A stretch of 64,000 nucleotides of DNA from assembly GCA_020444045.1 (NCBI GenBank), contig JAHLLS010000004.1:1-64000 (forward strand), written 5' to 3'. A program made the position numbers and the translations under genes. The DNA is from Deltaproteobacteria bacterium. GTDB lineage: Bacteria; Desulfobacterota; Desulfobacteria; Desulfobacterales; UBA5852. Positions 34,002 through 43,705 of the stretch are shown here, piece by piece (the first letter of the stretch is position 1; each line of letters begins with the position of its first letter). A model generated the notes under the pieces. That model saw nothing but the letters and a program-made list of their open reading frames with translations. It searched no databases and was not told the DNA's origin.

Positions 34002-34887
34002 GCAAAGCATGCCGGCGCCCGGCACACTCTATGTCGTGGCAACGCCGATCGGCAACATGGACGATATTACCCTTCGGGCGCTGAAGATTTTGCAGGCGGT
34101 TGACCGGATCGCCGCTGAAGACACCCGGCGCACCGGCCGTCTGCTGACCCACCATGGCATTCAAACCCGTCTTGTTTCCTATCATGAACACAACGAGCGG
34201 CAGCGTACCGGTGAATTGCTGGCGGGTCTGGCCCGGGGTGAATCGATTGCACTGGTGTCCGATGCCGGCACTCCCGCCATTTCCGATCCGGGGTATGTCC
34301 TGGTGCATGAAGCCGTCCAGGCGGGTATCCTGGTTTCGCCGGTTCCGGGTCCTTCCGCCGTCATCTCCGCGTTATCGGCAGCCGGCCTGCCCACCGATGC
34401 CTTCCTGTTTCTGGGGTTTCCACCGCGTAAATCCGGCCGGCGGCAACGGGAATTGACATCCCTGGCGGCGGAAAGCCGGACGCTCATATGGTACGAGTCC
34501 CCACGCCGCATCGCACGCTTTGTCGAGGAGGTCCATGGCGTTTTGGGCGAGCGGTATGCCGTGATTGGCCGGGAAATCACCAAACGCTACGAAGAGTTTT
34601 TAAGGGGGCCTCTTTCGGAACTGATGCAGGAATTGCGCCGCCGTGGCGATATCAAAGGGGAGATCACCCTGTTGGTTAGTGGTTGTGATGGGGCTGATGC
34701 CAAGAGCACGTCAGCCATCCATGATGCGATTGGCCGCGGTCTTCAGGACGGGCGCAAAGGGCATTCCGTCCTGGCCCGGGAGATCGCTGCCGCCTATGGT
34801 CTTTCCAGGCGTGAAGCCTATGAAATGATTTTAGCCCGGCGTGAAGAGTCGGACCGACCTGTCGATGATGAAGAACAGAACCCGTGA
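33994..34887 (+). CDS. rsmI: 16S rRNA (cytidine-2'-O)-methyltransferase RsmI
   Basis: 297 residues. Methylates the 2'-OH of C1402 in 16S rRNA. The tetrapyrrole-methylase fold begins LYVVATPIGNMDDITLRALK; ALVSDAGTPAISDPGYVLVH and SPVPGPSAVISALSAAGLP are signature loops, and IWYESPRRIARFVEEVHGVL is the RsmI motif. The C-terminal HTH-like tail SRREAYEMILARREE is also typical. Last gene of the translation cluster. Confidence 0.96.
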   Translation: MGEQSMPAPGTLYVVATPIGNMDDITLRALKILQAVDRIAAEDTRRTGRLLTHHGIQTRLVSYHEHNERQRTGELLAGLARGESIALVSDAGTPAISDPGYVLVHEAVQAGILVSPVPGPSAVISALSAAGLPTDAFLFLGFPPRKSGRRQRELTSLAAESRTLIWYESPRRIARFVEEVHGVLGERYAVIGREITKRYEEFLRGPLSELMQELRRRGDIKGEITLLVSGCDGADAKSTSAIHDAIGRGLQDGRKGHSVLAREIAAAYGLSRREAYEMILARREESDRPVDDEEQNP

Positions 34888-35047
34888 GTTCCTGTGATTG
34901 AAACGGGACGCTTTTACCCATCGGTTTCTGAACAGGCAGAACGTTTCCGGCTCCTTTTGAGGCGTCTGAGGGGTCGCTTGTTGCCCTGGAACGCCTGGAC
35001 ATGCCGGTGTAAATTTCGATTTGTTAAAATTTTTCAAGGAGCTAATG

Positions 35048-37213
35048 ATGGAGAAAATTGAGGCTATTTTTTCGCCGCACTCGGTAGCGGTTGTGGGTGC
35101 GTCGACCACTCCGGGCAAGGTGGGGCATGATATTTTTGCCAATATCCTGCGTGGCGGCTACCAGGGCATCCTTTATCCGGTCAACCCCACCGCCAAGTCG
35201 GTGCTCAGCGTGCGGGCGTATGCTTCCATCACCGAAATTCCCGACAGCGTCGATCTGGCGATGATCATCCTGCCCCCCAATCGCGCGGTGGGCGCCATCG
35301 AAGAGGCCATTCGAAAAGGGGTGAAGGGGGTCGTGGTCGTGTCCGCTGGTTTTCGTGAGGTCGGGCCCGAGGGGCGCGCGATCGAGGATCGCCTGGTGGC
35401 CATGTGCCGCGAAGCGGGTGTGCGCATGGTGGGCCCCAACTGTCTGGGTGTCATCAATCCGCATGCTTCCGTCCGGTTGAATGCCAGCTTTTCGGCCCGC
35501 ATGCCCAGTTCGGGCAACATTTCTTTTATCTCCCAAAGTGGTGCCCTCTGTACGGCCGTGCTGGATTTTGCCGCGGCCAGGGATTTTGGATTTTCGAAAT
35601 TCATTTCGATCGGCAACAAGGCCGATGTGGATGAACTGGACCTCCTCCAGTATCTGCACCAGGACATGGACACGGACGTGATCATGCTCTACGTCGAGGA
35701 GTTGCGGCGGGGGACGGAGTTCGTTCAGGTGGTGAAAAACATTACCTCGGGTGATCGCCCCACGCCGGTTCTGGTGATCAAATCGGGCCGGACTTCGGCC
35801 GGCGCGCAAGCGGCGGCGTCCCACACGGGAGCCCTGGCCGGGACCGAAGCGGTCTATGATGCCATTTTCGAGCAGGCCGGCGTGATCCGGGTGGATACCA
35901 TCGACGAACTCTTCGATTTTGCCAATGCCTTTGCGTTTAAATCGAAAAGCGCGATGGGCAAGGTGACGCGTCGCATTCCCAACGGCAACCGCGTGGCCAT
36001 CGTTACCAATGCCGGAGGACCGGGCATCGTGGCCACGGACATGACCGTGTCCTCCGGCCTTCAACTGGCGCAACTGGCACCGGAGACGATTGAGGTGCTG
36101 GCCAGCCACCTGCCGTCGGCGGCCAATATCCATAATCCCGTGGATGTGATCGGGGATGCGGCCCAGGATCGCTATGAAAACGCTCTGACAGCGGTTATCA
36201 AGGATCCGGGGGTCGACGGTGCGCTGGTCATCCTGACGCCGCAGTCCATGACCAACGCCCTGGAGACCGCGAAAGCCATCATCAAAATTGCCCGCCTGTC
36301 CCATAAACCGATCTTAAGCTGTTTTATGGGCATCGTGGATGTTTCGGCCGGTGTCGATTATCTGCAAAAGCAGGGCTATCCGGTTTATCGCTTCCCCGAG
36401 AATGCCGCCAAATCGTTTGGCGCCTTATACCGTTACTCGCGCTGGCTGAATCGTCAAAAGCTGGCCCAGTATCGCTTTACCCATGACACGGCCCAGGCTC
36501 GATCAATTATTGCGACCTGCCTGAAGGAAGGACGAACGGCGATTGGTGAGCTGGAGGGGGCCCGCATTCTGGCCTGCTATGGATTCGATGTCCTACCGAC
36601 CCAATTGGCCCACAATGCAACGGAAGCGGCCGATCTTGCCGAAGACATGGGGTTCCCGGTGGTGATGAAAATCGTTTCTCCCCAGATTTTGCATAAATCC
36701 GAGGCCGGCGGTGTGGTGGTCGGTGTTGCCAACCGCGAGGCCGCCCAGGCGACATACGACCGGATCGTTGCCAGTGCGGTGGACTATGCACCGGACGCTG
36801 ACATTCAAGGGGTGTTGGTGGTTAAAATGGCGCCTGCCGGACAAGAGGTGATTCTGGGGATGAACCGCTATCCCGGTTTTGGACCGTTGCTCATGTTCGG
36901 ATTTGGCGGCATTTTTGTGGAAGTGTTCAAGGACGTCACCTTCCGTCTGGCGCCGATCGGCCGCAACGAGGCGCGCCGCATGCTCCATGCGGTACGTGCC
37001 GTCAAACTGCTCAAGGGGTTCCGCGGAATGCCGGCGGCCGATACGGGGGCCATCGAACAGGCCCTGGTGCGCCTTTCCGATCTGGCGCTGCAGCATCCCG
37101 AAATCGTGGAGCTCGATATCAACCCCATGCTGGCCCATCCCGAGGGGCAGGGCGCTACCGTGGCTGATTGCCGTATGATTTTAAAAGCGGTGGACGAGCC
37201 AACGGATGCTTGA
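35048..37213 (+). CDS. ADP-forming acyl-CoA synthetase (acetate-CoA ligase family)
   Basis: About 721 residues, fusing the alpha and beta parts of NDP-forming acyl-CoA synthetases. The CoA-binding Rossmann domain begins FSPHSVAVVGASTTPGKVGH. The ligase domain carries the phosphohistidine motif QAAASHTGALAGTEAVYDAI near residue 258. A C-terminal ATP-grasp domain has GFPVVMKIVSPQILHKSEAG and FGFGGIFVEVFKDVTFRL. It makes ATP from acyl-CoA and phosphate, or activates organic acids, in anaerobes that conserve energy this way. ATG 35048 (AAGGAG six bases before) is preferred to ATG 35045. Confidence 0.92.
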   Translation: MEKIEAIFSPHSVAVVGASTTPGKVGHDIFANILRGGYQGILYPVNPTAKSVLSVRAYASITEIPDSVDLAMIILPPNRAVGAIEEAIRKGVKGVVVVSAGFREVGPEGRAIEDRLVAMCREAGVRMVGPNCLGVINPHASVRLNASFSARMPSSGNISFISQSGALCTAVLDFAAARDFGFSKFISIGNKADVDELDLLQYLHQDMDTDVIMLYVEELRRGTEFVQVVKNITSGDRPTPVLVIKSGRTSAGAQAAASHTGALAGTEAVYDAIFEQAGVIRVDTIDELFDFANAFAFKSKSAMGKVTRRIPNGNRVAIVTNAGGPGIVATDMTVSSGLQLAQLAPETIEVLASHLPSAANIHNPVDVIGDAAQDRYENALTAVIKDPGVDGALVILTPQSMTNALETAKAIIKIARLSHKPILSCFMGIVDVSAGVDYLQKQGYPVYRFPENAAKSFGALYRYSRWLNRQKLAQYRFTHDTAQARSIIATCLKEGRTAIGELEGARILACYGFDVLPTQLAHNATEAADLAEDMGFPVVMKIVSPQILHKSEAGGVVVGVANREAAQATYDRIVASAVDYAPDADIQGVLVVKMAPAGQEVILGMNRYPGFGPLLMFGFGGIFVEVFKDVTFRLAPIGRNEARRMLHAVRAVKLLKGFRGMPAADTGAIEQALVRLSDLALQHPEIVELDINPMLAHPEGQGATVADCRMILKAVDEPTDA

Positions 37214-37238
37214 CAGGGAGGAAGACGCTTCGTAAGCG

Positions 37239-37847
37239 ATGCATGAACAGGCCGCCCAAGTGATGCTCCATCCGGTTATCCTTGCCGTCCCCGATACGAT
37301 TCTCACCTGGACGGGGCGCCGGAAGGTCCTGGCGCTCAGCCGGCTGGCCCGGGCTGCTGCCCGGCAGTCGGCCCGCCGGGCCGGCGGCCTGCTGGGCCGT
37401 CTTACCAAAAACAGTGACAATGTGCCGCTGCCGTCAAACGGATGGCACTGGTCCGTTGCCCACAAGCCTGCTTTTGTGGCCGGTGTGGTCGGTTCCGCCC
37501 CGCTGGGCATCGATATCGAACCGATACAGCCAAGATCCCGCGGCCTGCTGGACAAGATTGCCGACCCTCAAGAATGGCGTTTAGGCGACGAAGACGAATG
37601 GCATTTGTTCTTTCGATTTTGGACGGCGAAGGAGGCGGTATTGAAAGCGGTGGGAATGGGGTTGAAAGGCCTTTCCCGTTGCCGTGTGCTGACTATCGAT
37701 GACCCTTGTTGCATGACACTGACCTACGAGGGGAAGACATGGACCGTCCACCAGAGCATGCGGCACGGTCATCTGGCAGCGATCGCATCGGATGGTTTGT
37801 CGATGCGGTGGTGGTGGCCGGCGCGCCACACAACAACCGATCATTGA
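37239..37847 (+). CDS. 4'-phosphopantetheinyl transferase, Sfp type
   Basis: 202 residues. Moves phosphopantetheine from CoA to a serine of acyl- or peptidyl-carrier proteins. The conserved WHWSVAHKPAFVAGVV, APLGIDIEPIQPRSRGLLDK (the GIDIE metal-binding motif) and FRFWTAKEAVLKAVGMGLKG (W-x-x-KEA-x-x-K) are present. It lies 25 bases after the acyl-CoA synthetase gene and may share its transcript. The carrier protein it serves is not in the window; no PKS or NRPS genes are seen. Confidence 0.92.
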   Translation: MHEQAAQVMLHPVILAVPDTILTWTGRRKVLALSRLARAAARQSARRAGGLLGRLTKNSDNVPLPSNGWHWSVAHKPAFVAGVVGSAPLGIDIEPIQPRSRGLLDKIADPQEWRLGDEDEWHLFFRFWTAKEAVLKAVGMGLKGLSRCRVLTIDDPCCMTLTYEGKTWTVHQSMRHGHLAAIASDGLSMRWWWPARHTTTDH

Positions 37848-37908
37848 CACACCCCAGTGAACGCATGGCGGCCGCCGTGCGGTGCAACCTTAACGGTATC
37901 GAATAAAT

Positions 37909-38478
37909 TTATACGGTGGGGATGGTTTCGATCATGAAAATGGAGCTGCATTTCTTGCAGCGGGTGGTGATGCCGACCTGATCGTTGCGAATTTTATAGC
38001 GCTGGCCACAGTGGGGGCAGGCGGTCTTGGCCGTGACGGGTTTGGCTGCCGGTTGACTGCTCTCGGCGGCGGCGCGAATTGTTTCAGGATCAAGCAGGCC
38101 GTCGGTGGTTTGGTTGGTTTCTTCTTCCACCTGGCGTTTCTTTTCCAGGTAAGCCTCATATTTGGTAAATATAATGCCGCAACGCAGGCATTCCTGCGCC
38201 TGGTCGGGATTGCCGAACCCGCATTTCGGGCAGGCATTTTTGGGGGACGGTGGCGCCGGGGAGGCCACGGCACTGGATTCGGACGGGTTGACTTCGGGCA
38301 TTGTTTCCACCTTTGCGGTTTCCGTGGATGTTGCTGCTACGCCAGAATGAACCGGGGACGGATCAACGGCATGGTCGCTGCGGACCATCTTCTTCTCAAC
38401 ATAGGCATAGTCAATACCGCATTTCGGGCATTCACGATCGCCTGGCTTGCGCGTATAATCACATCTCGGGCATTTCAT
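37909..38478 (-). CDS. Protein with three zinc ribbons
   Basis: 189 residues with no transmembrane helix. CxxC pairs form three ribbons: MKCPRCDYTRKPGDRECPKC at the start, ACPKCGFGNPDQAQECLRCG near residue 85, and TACPHCGQRYKIRNDQVGIT with CKKC near the end, the last of the MJ0042 finger type. The linkers are low in complexity (TETAKVETMPEVNPSESSAV; ESSQPAAKPV). The middle ribbon is followed by FTKYEAYLEKKRQ, common in deltaproteobacterial zinc-ribbon proteins. The function is unknown; it may be a metal-responsive or RNA-associated adaptor. Confidence 0.75.
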   Translation of the reverse strand: MKCPRCDYTRKPGDRECPKCGIDYAYVEKKMVRSDHAVDPSPVHSGVAATSTETAKVETMPEVNPSESSAVASPAPPSPKNACPKCGFGNPDQAQECLRCGIIFTKYEAYLEKKRQVEEETNQTTDGLLDPETIRAAAESSQPAAKPVTAKTACPHCGQRYKIRNDQVGITTRCKKCSSIFMIETIPTV

Positions 38479-38979
38479 GACAAGCTCCGCACAGTGCCAT
38501 CCGAACGCGTTTCAACCCATACCATCGTCTGTGTGACAAAACCGTTTTGCAAAAATACCACCAGTGGATGAACGGATTGCCCTCCTGAGGCTGCGCCACT
38601 GAGGTGAGGATCGCCACCAACTGCCTTGCAAACGGATGATACGATAACATTATTTACGTAGCAGAAAACTTACGGAGTGTCAAAACCTTGGACGGAAGTC
38701 GGTGACCATGAACCATGCGCCAGGCTGCGAGAGGCCATCGCACCGATGATGTATTGGGCTTGCATGCATTCAGGGCTTATGGGTATAGTCCAATGGTTCG
38801 ATGCTTGTTTGATACGGTTGCCTTTTCAGTGACGGTCCAAAGCGTATGGTGATCGAGGCTTTCGCGCTGTTTTTTGTGGACTATAACCATTTAGGGATCC
38901 ACCGCGGCGATCCACGGCTGCGGTGCGACCGCCTGCAACCCCCTACCCCTTGGGATAGGCCACCGAAAGGAGACGGCCC
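38479..38979. other. Intergenic region of about 500 bases, nothing recognised
   Basis: Short ORFs on both strands lack RBS and similarity. Only AAAGGAG just before 38980 is clear. It presumably holds the promoter of the acyl-CoA synthetase-like gene. Confidence 0.5.
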
Positions 38980-40482
38980 ATGCATGATCTGACCCTTTAC
39001 GACCTGTTTCAGCGCAACGCCTCGCTGCACGGTGATCGACCGGCCCTGGAAGACAACAGGGGACAGATGACCTATCGAGAACTGGCGGATCGAACGGCGA
39101 TCCTGGCCCGAATACTCTCCCAACATGGCCTGATCAAAGGGGATCGGGTCGGTATTCTGGCGAACAACAGCGAGGCCTATTTTCTCGTCATGGGTGCCGC
39201 GGCCTGCCTGGGCGCCATTCTCGTGCCGCTGAATTGGCGTCTTGCGGTGGAAGAACTCCATCACATCATCACCGATGCGGAACCGGCTTGGTTATTCTTC
39301 GATGAGGCCCACGCCGCTTCAATCGCGCAATTGGGTGATCTCCCCGGTTTTCCTGCAAACCAAACACCGTTGGAAACCTTGCCGGCCTTCATGGCAGCGG
39401 CGCCGGATGCCATATCAGGCGATGGACAAGCGGTGTCTGTCGCCGGTGACGACCCCTATTGCCTCATTTATACCGCCGCCGTCGAAGGCCGGGCGCGGGG
39501 CGCGGTGTTGAGCCATCACAATTTTATCTACAGCAATATTCAGACGATGGCGACGCTGGGCCTGACCGACCGGGACACCTATCTGAACATGCTGCCCCTG
39601 TTTCACATTACCGGACTCAACCTGGCCCTGTCCGTCATGCATACCGGCGGATTGAACGTTATCATGGACCGTTTCGATCCCGAGCTTGCCCTTGAATGGA
39701 CGGAGAAAGCCCGGGTGTCCCTGTTGGGCAGCTTCCCGCCGATTCTGAGTAAGCTGATGGAAGCCCACGATCAAAAGCCGCGCGATCTTTCCTCGCTGAA
39801 ACACGTCCTGGGGCTTGATCATCCGGACGCCATCGCGGCTTTTGAGCAGCGGGCGGGCTGCCGGTTCTGGACCCTCTACGGGCAGACGGAAACGTCCGGT
39901 TTCGTGACCTTGTCGCCGGTTTCCGAAAATCCCGGGTCGGCCGGCCGGCAGGGACTGCTGACCAAATTTCGGATCGTGGACGAGCAGGATAAGGATGTGC
40001 CGATCGGTGACACCGGGGAAATCATTGTCAGGGGCCCCTTGGTATTCCTGGGTTTCTGGCGGCAGACGGCCTATAACGAGCGCATTTTTCGCAATGGATG
40101 GCATCATACCGGCGATCTTGGCAGCGTGGATGATAAGGGGGCTCTCTGGTTTAAGGGGCGCAAGCCGGAAAAAGAGCTGATTAAACCCGGGGGCGAAAAC
40201 GTCTACCCGGCCGAGGTGGAAGCGGCCGTCAGGGCGCATGATGCCATTGCCGACGTCGCGGTGATCGGTGTGCCGGACCCGAAATTCGGCGAGGGTGTCA
40301 AGGCGGTTTGCGTTCTCAAACCCGGCCAGACGCTATCCGCCGAGGATTTGGCGGCGTTCGTGGCGGCACGCATTGCGCGCTATAAAAAGCCGCGCTATGT
40401 GGAATTTGTCGACCAGTTGCCCAAGCAGGCGGATGGGGCGACGGATCGCAACCAGGTGAAAGCGCTATACGGCAAACCATAA
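38980..40482 (+). CDS. AMP-binding (ANL) superfamily protein with degenerate catalytic motifs
   Basis: 500 residues with the adenylate-forming fold: N-terminal ALEDNRGQMTYRELADRTAI, the A5-type motif FWTLYGQTETSGFVTLSPVS, A7-A8 region HHTGDLGSVDDKGALWFKGR and GGENVYPAEVEAAVRAHDAI. Two key elements are abnormal. The phosphate loop, normally T-S-G-T-T-G-x-P-K-G, reads IYTAAVEGRARGAVLSHHNF. The A10 catalytic lysine in P-K-x-x-x-G-K is Ala in LPKQADGATDRNQV. The protein may have reduced adenylation activity or belong to a divergent acyl-CoA synthetase subgroup. AAAGGAG precedes ATG. The next gene follows 57 bases later. Confidence 0.85.
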   Translation: MHDLTLYDLFQRNASLHGDRPALEDNRGQMTYRELADRTAILARILSQHGLIKGDRVGILANNSEAYFLVMGAAACLGAILVPLNWRLAVEELHHIITDAEPAWLFFDEAHAASIAQLGDLPGFPANQTPLETLPAFMAAAPDAISGDGQAVSVAGDDPYCLIYTAAVEGRARGAVLSHHNFIYSNIQTMATLGLTDRDTYLNMLPLFHITGLNLALSVMHTGGLNVIMDRFDPELALEWTEKARVSLLGSFPPILSKLMEAHDQKPRDLSSLKHVLGLDHPDAIAAFEQRAGCRFWTLYGQTETSGFVTLSPVSENPGSAGRQGLLTKFRIVDEQDKDVPIGDTGEIIVRGPLVFLGFWRQTAYNERIFRNGWHHTGDLGSVDDKGALWFKGRKPEKELIKPGGENVYPAEVEAAVRAHDAIADVAVIGVPDPKFGEGVKAVCVLKPGQTLSAEDLAAFVAARIARYKKPRYVEFVDQLPKQADGATDRNQVKALYGKP

Positions 40483-40539
40483 CATCGACCGCCTGAAGGT
40501 TCTCCCATACGGACCGGCAAGGCAGCGGAAGGAAACCCT

Positions 40540-42126
40540 ATGGACGTAACGTTTCATGGCGCGGTGCGGGAAGTGACCGGCTCCGCCCATCTACTGGCCA
40601 ACGGCAGTGATCGTGTATTGATGGATTGCGGTATGTTTCAAGGGCGCCGCAAAGAAAGTGCCGACAAGAACCGGAATTTGCCCTTCGACGGCCCGGCCAT
40701 TACCAATGTTATTTTGTCCCACGCCCATATCGACCATTCCGGGCGGATCCCGTTGCTGTCGCGCAATGGGTTCAACGGGCGCATCATTACCTCCCGCGCC
40801 ACCCAGGACGCCTGTGAATACCTTCTGCTGGATGCCGCCCATATCCAGGAGTCGGATGCGAATTATCTCAACTACAAAATGGTGCGGTCCCATCTGTCCC
40901 AGATGAAGGACAACGCGTCCGGCAAAGGAAACACCACCAAATCGAATTCTGATATTCGTAAATTTCTCAAAAAAGGACGCCATGAACTCAACATCGACAA
41001 CATCAATGAGATGATCCAGACCCACCACCTGGAGCCCATAACCCCCCTGTATACGACGCCGGACGCCGAGGATGCTCTTACGCTTTTTGACGGATATCCC
41101 TATCGTCATAGCGTGACCATCGGCAAAGGCATGACGTGCACCTTTTACGATGCCGGGCATATCCTGGGATCCGCCATCAGCATGATCCAGGTGCGCCAAA
41201 ACGGACGGGTTCAGACGATCTGTTACACCGGTGATATCGGGCGATTCGGAAAACCGATTTTGCGGGACCCGGTGCTGAATTTCCCGGAAGAGCACCGCCA
41301 GATCGACCTGATGATCATGGAGAGCACTTACGGCGACCGCCTGCATGAGCCGGTGATCGACCTTAAACCACGCCTGCAGACCGTCCTGACGGATGCCGTC
41401 GAACGGGGCGGGTCCGTTTTGATTCCGGCCTTTGCGTTTGGCCGCACGCAGGAACTGCTGTATGTCATCCATGAACTCTACAATGAGGGGGCGGTACCGC
41501 GGTTGCCCATTTACGTGGACAGCCCGCTGGCGGTCAAGCTCACCAAGGTTTTTGGCGAGCACCCGGAAGTCTACGACCGGGATACGCATGAGACGTTTCT
41601 GGAGAATGGGCGCAATCCCTTCTCGTCCGACCATGTCCATTTCACCCAGTCGGTGGACGAATCGATTGCCCTCACGCGGGACAAGAAACCGCATATCGTC
41701 ATTTCGGCGTCAGGGATGTGTGAAGCCGGGCGCATTTTGCACCATCTGCGCCACCGGATCCACAATCCCAAAAACACCATCCTGATCGTCGGCTTCATGG
41801 CGCAGCACACCTTGGGCCGCCGCATTCTGGAATTGGGTGAAGCCTACGAGGCGGACGGTCGCAAGGGCCAGCCGCCCACCGTGAAGCTGCTGAACAAGGA
41901 ATATCCCCTGGCCGCGCATGTGGTCAAAATCGGCGGCTTCAGCGCCCATGCGGATCGCGATGAAATGACGCATTTCCTGGAAGCCTCCAACCTGGATGTA
42001 AAGCGCATTGCGGTCGTCCACGGAGAAGAAGACCAGTCCATGGCTTTTGCCGATCATCTCGGCCAAAAAGGCTATGCCGCTTTTGTCCCCCAGGTCGGCG
42101 AGTCCGTGACCGTCGACAGCCCCTGA
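40540..42126 (+). CDS. MBL-fold/beta-CASP RNA-processing hydrolase (CPSF73/YsH1-like)
   Basis: 528 residues. The metallo-beta-lactamase core has MDCGMFQGRRKESADKNRNL and the zinc motif NVILSHAHIDHSGRIPLLSR near residue 66; DAGHILGSAISMIQV and IMESTYGDR follow. The beta-CASP insert has LIPAFAFGRTQELLYVIHEL and HIVISASGMCEAGRILHHLR. The C-terminal RMMBL-type domain reads KIGGFSAHADRDEMTHFLEA. Such enzymes are endo- or 5'-exonucleases acting on RNA. The insertion around residues 100-170 is longer than in RNase J. GGAAGGAAACCCT precedes ATG, and a terminator follows. Confidence 0.9.
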   Translation: MDVTFHGAVREVTGSAHLLANGSDRVLMDCGMFQGRRKESADKNRNLPFDGPAITNVILSHAHIDHSGRIPLLSRNGFNGRIITSRATQDACEYLLLDAAHIQESDANYLNYKMVRSHLSQMKDNASGKGNTTKSNSDIRKFLKKGRHELNIDNINEMIQTHHLEPITPLYTTPDAEDALTLFDGYPYRHSVTIGKGMTCTFYDAGHILGSAISMIQVRQNGRVQTICYTGDIGRFGKPILRDPVLNFPEEHRQIDLMIMESTYGDRLHEPVIDLKPRLQTVLTDAVERGGSVLIPAFAFGRTQELLYVIHELYNEGAVPRLPIYVDSPLAVKLTKVFGEHPEVYDRDTHETFLENGRNPFSSDHVHFTQSVDESIALTRDKKPHIVISASGMCEAGRILHHLRHRIHNPKNTILIVGFMAQHTLGRRILELGEAYEADGRKGQPPTVKLLNKEYPLAAHVVKIGGFSAHADRDEMTHFLEASNLDVKRIAVVHGEEDQSMAFADHLGQKGYAAFVPQVGESVTVDSP

Positions 42127-42705
42127 GGGCTGTTGGCATCACATTCCGAGGTTCGCCGGAAACGGATGCCGGCGGGCCTCGCCCCCCCCCTTTTTTCCCC
42201 GGTCCGCCCGGACGGATTTCGAAAGCGCGTTTGGCGGTTAGCGGTCACCTTGACGCCGGTGGATCCATCCCTATTTTATCAATAGTCACCGAATGATACG
42301 CCTCTGGTATGATGACCTGTCCGACGCCGCCTTGAAAGTTGCCCCCACAAGTTGTGGCCCTAACTGCTCGAATGATTCCCTCTCCTTTTAGCCCGTGATG
42401 ATCTCCCCTGATTCCAGCTGTGTTTGATCCGTGCTGCCATTTTAGCCGCAAATCCCCAACCTTTTAAAAAAAAGGGTGGGCAAAGCCACGGATGTCGTTC
42501 CTCACAACACGGGAAAGGCATAATGAGCAAACGCTATCACAAGGATCCGATCAAATTGCCGATAGCGGTGTCTCCGGGTTAGGCATCGCGGATCCGGAGA
42601 CGATCGATGGCAGCAATTCAGCGATGCTGATCGTTGGGGGGCGGATACGGCCGGACCCCCTCTGGCCATCCCTTTTCCGGTAACCATTGGACCAGGAGGC
42701 TGATC
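42127..42705. other. Intergenic region, mostly featureless
   Basis: Holds a terminator at its left end. From 42523 a 19-codon ORF (MSKRYHKDPIKLPIAVSPG) begins near a weak RBS but resembles nothing known. The C-run at 42180-42190 and A-run at 42467-42474 are simple sequence. Confidence 0.5.
42148..42199 (+). terminator. Terminator after the beta-CASP gene
   Basis: GAGGTTCGCCGG pairs with CCGGCGGGCCTC (two T-G pairs) around a 9-base loop, followed by a C-run and TTTTTT. Confidence 0.75.
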
Positions 42706-42900
42706 ATGAAATTCCAGGATTTTTTTGTTCCACGGTGGCAGCATTCCAATCCGGATGTGCGCCAGAAAGCCACGATGCGTCTGAACGATCAAACCCTTCT
42801 TCGCCAGATTATCGAGAAGGACGACGATGAGATGGTTCGTCTGGCTGCTCAGGAGCGCCTGGCGGCCCTGACGCATGAAAAAGTCATGGTGGATGCATGA
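42706..42900 (+). CDS. Small HEAT-repeat-like protein
   Basis: 64 residues of amphipathic helices: FVPRWQHSNPDVRQKATMRL then LLRQIIEKDDDEMVRLAAQE and RLAAL. The pattern of a helix, PDVR and another helix is that of a single HEAT/PBS-lyase-like repeat. ACCAGGAGGCTGATC gives a strong RBS. It is too short for a full repeat array; it may bind a partner or be a small regulator. Confidence 0.55.
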   Translation: MKFQDFFVPRWQHSNPDVRQKATMRLNDQTLLRQIIEKDDDEMVRLAAQERLAALTHEKVMVDA

Positions 42901-43196
42901 AATCGGACGCATGTGATGTTGGACACCCTCCCTGAGCGGGTGTCGGCGGCTACCAGCATTGCGTCGGCACCCGTTCTTTTTATGAAAGCGGTTTTCATTC
43001 GCACAATGCCTCTTCGCAAGCCCTGGTTCAGGGGCCAATTCCAAACCGGCACTTTCCTTTTACGCCAGGCGTGTTATATTGTGAGCCAACATGTCGCTGA
43101 CATGAGCGGCTCTACCGTGGGGTCTATACCCAGGATCGATGAACGATAAGGCCGTCCGTGGTCCGCGCATCATTTTCTTCAGGGGGTATTAAACGG

Positions 43197-43628
43197 ATGA
43201 AAAACAAAATCGCTGTTTGCCTGACCATAATGATGGCCCTTACCGTTTTCTGGGCCTGCCCGACGGCGGATTCGGCCCAGTCGAGCAAACAGATCGAATG
43301 GTATACGTATGATGACGGAATGGCAAAAGCCCGGCAATCCGGAAAAAGCATCGTGGTCTATTTTCACGCGGACTGGTGCACCTATTGTGTGCGCATGCAA
43401 AAGGAAACCTTTTCTCACGATTCGGTCATCGATTTCATGAACAACAAGGTCATCGCGGTCAAAGTCGACGTGGACGAAGAAAAATCAGTGGCCCGCACCT
43501 TTGGTGTCCGGGGGCTGCCGGCGACGGTCATGTTGCTGCGCAATGGGGACAAAGTGGGTCCCATGCCGGGGTTCATACCCCCTAAAAACTACTTGAGCAT
43601 GCTGACCAAAATCATGGAGCAATCCTGA
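43197..43628 (+). CDS. Periplasmic thioredoxin-fold protein
   Basis: 143 residues. A signal peptide (IMMALTVFWACPTADSAQSS; a lipobox-like cysteine occurs in it) directs it to the periplasm. The thioredoxin domain has VVYFHADWCTYCVRMQKETF with active site CTYC near residue 61, and the cis-proline in FGVRGLPATVMLLRNGD. Proteins of this type (SoxW/DsbD-gamma-like, Thioredoxin_7) reduce disulfides outside the cytoplasm. It starts a three-gene string with a rhodanese and a MauE-type membrane protein. ATG 43197 is chosen because upstream codons lack an RBS. Confidence 0.85.
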   Translation: MKNKIAVCLTIMMALTVFWACPTADSAQSSKQIEWYTYDDGMAKARQSGKSIVVYFHADWCTYCVRMQKETFSHDSVIDFMNNKVIAVKVDVDEEKSVARTFGVRGLPATVMLLRNGDKVGPMPGFIPPKNYLSMLTKIMEQS

Positions 43629-43705
43629 CCCTTCCGGATCGCCCCCATGCGCTTGCTGTTGCAGACAGCCTCCGGTAAGTGGGTGACGGACCGGCAATTC
43701 TTCGG

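Noticed and set aside
42245-42451. Minus-strand 68-codon ORF after the beta-CASP gene
   Set aside because: No RBS, no ATG with context and no familiar motif.
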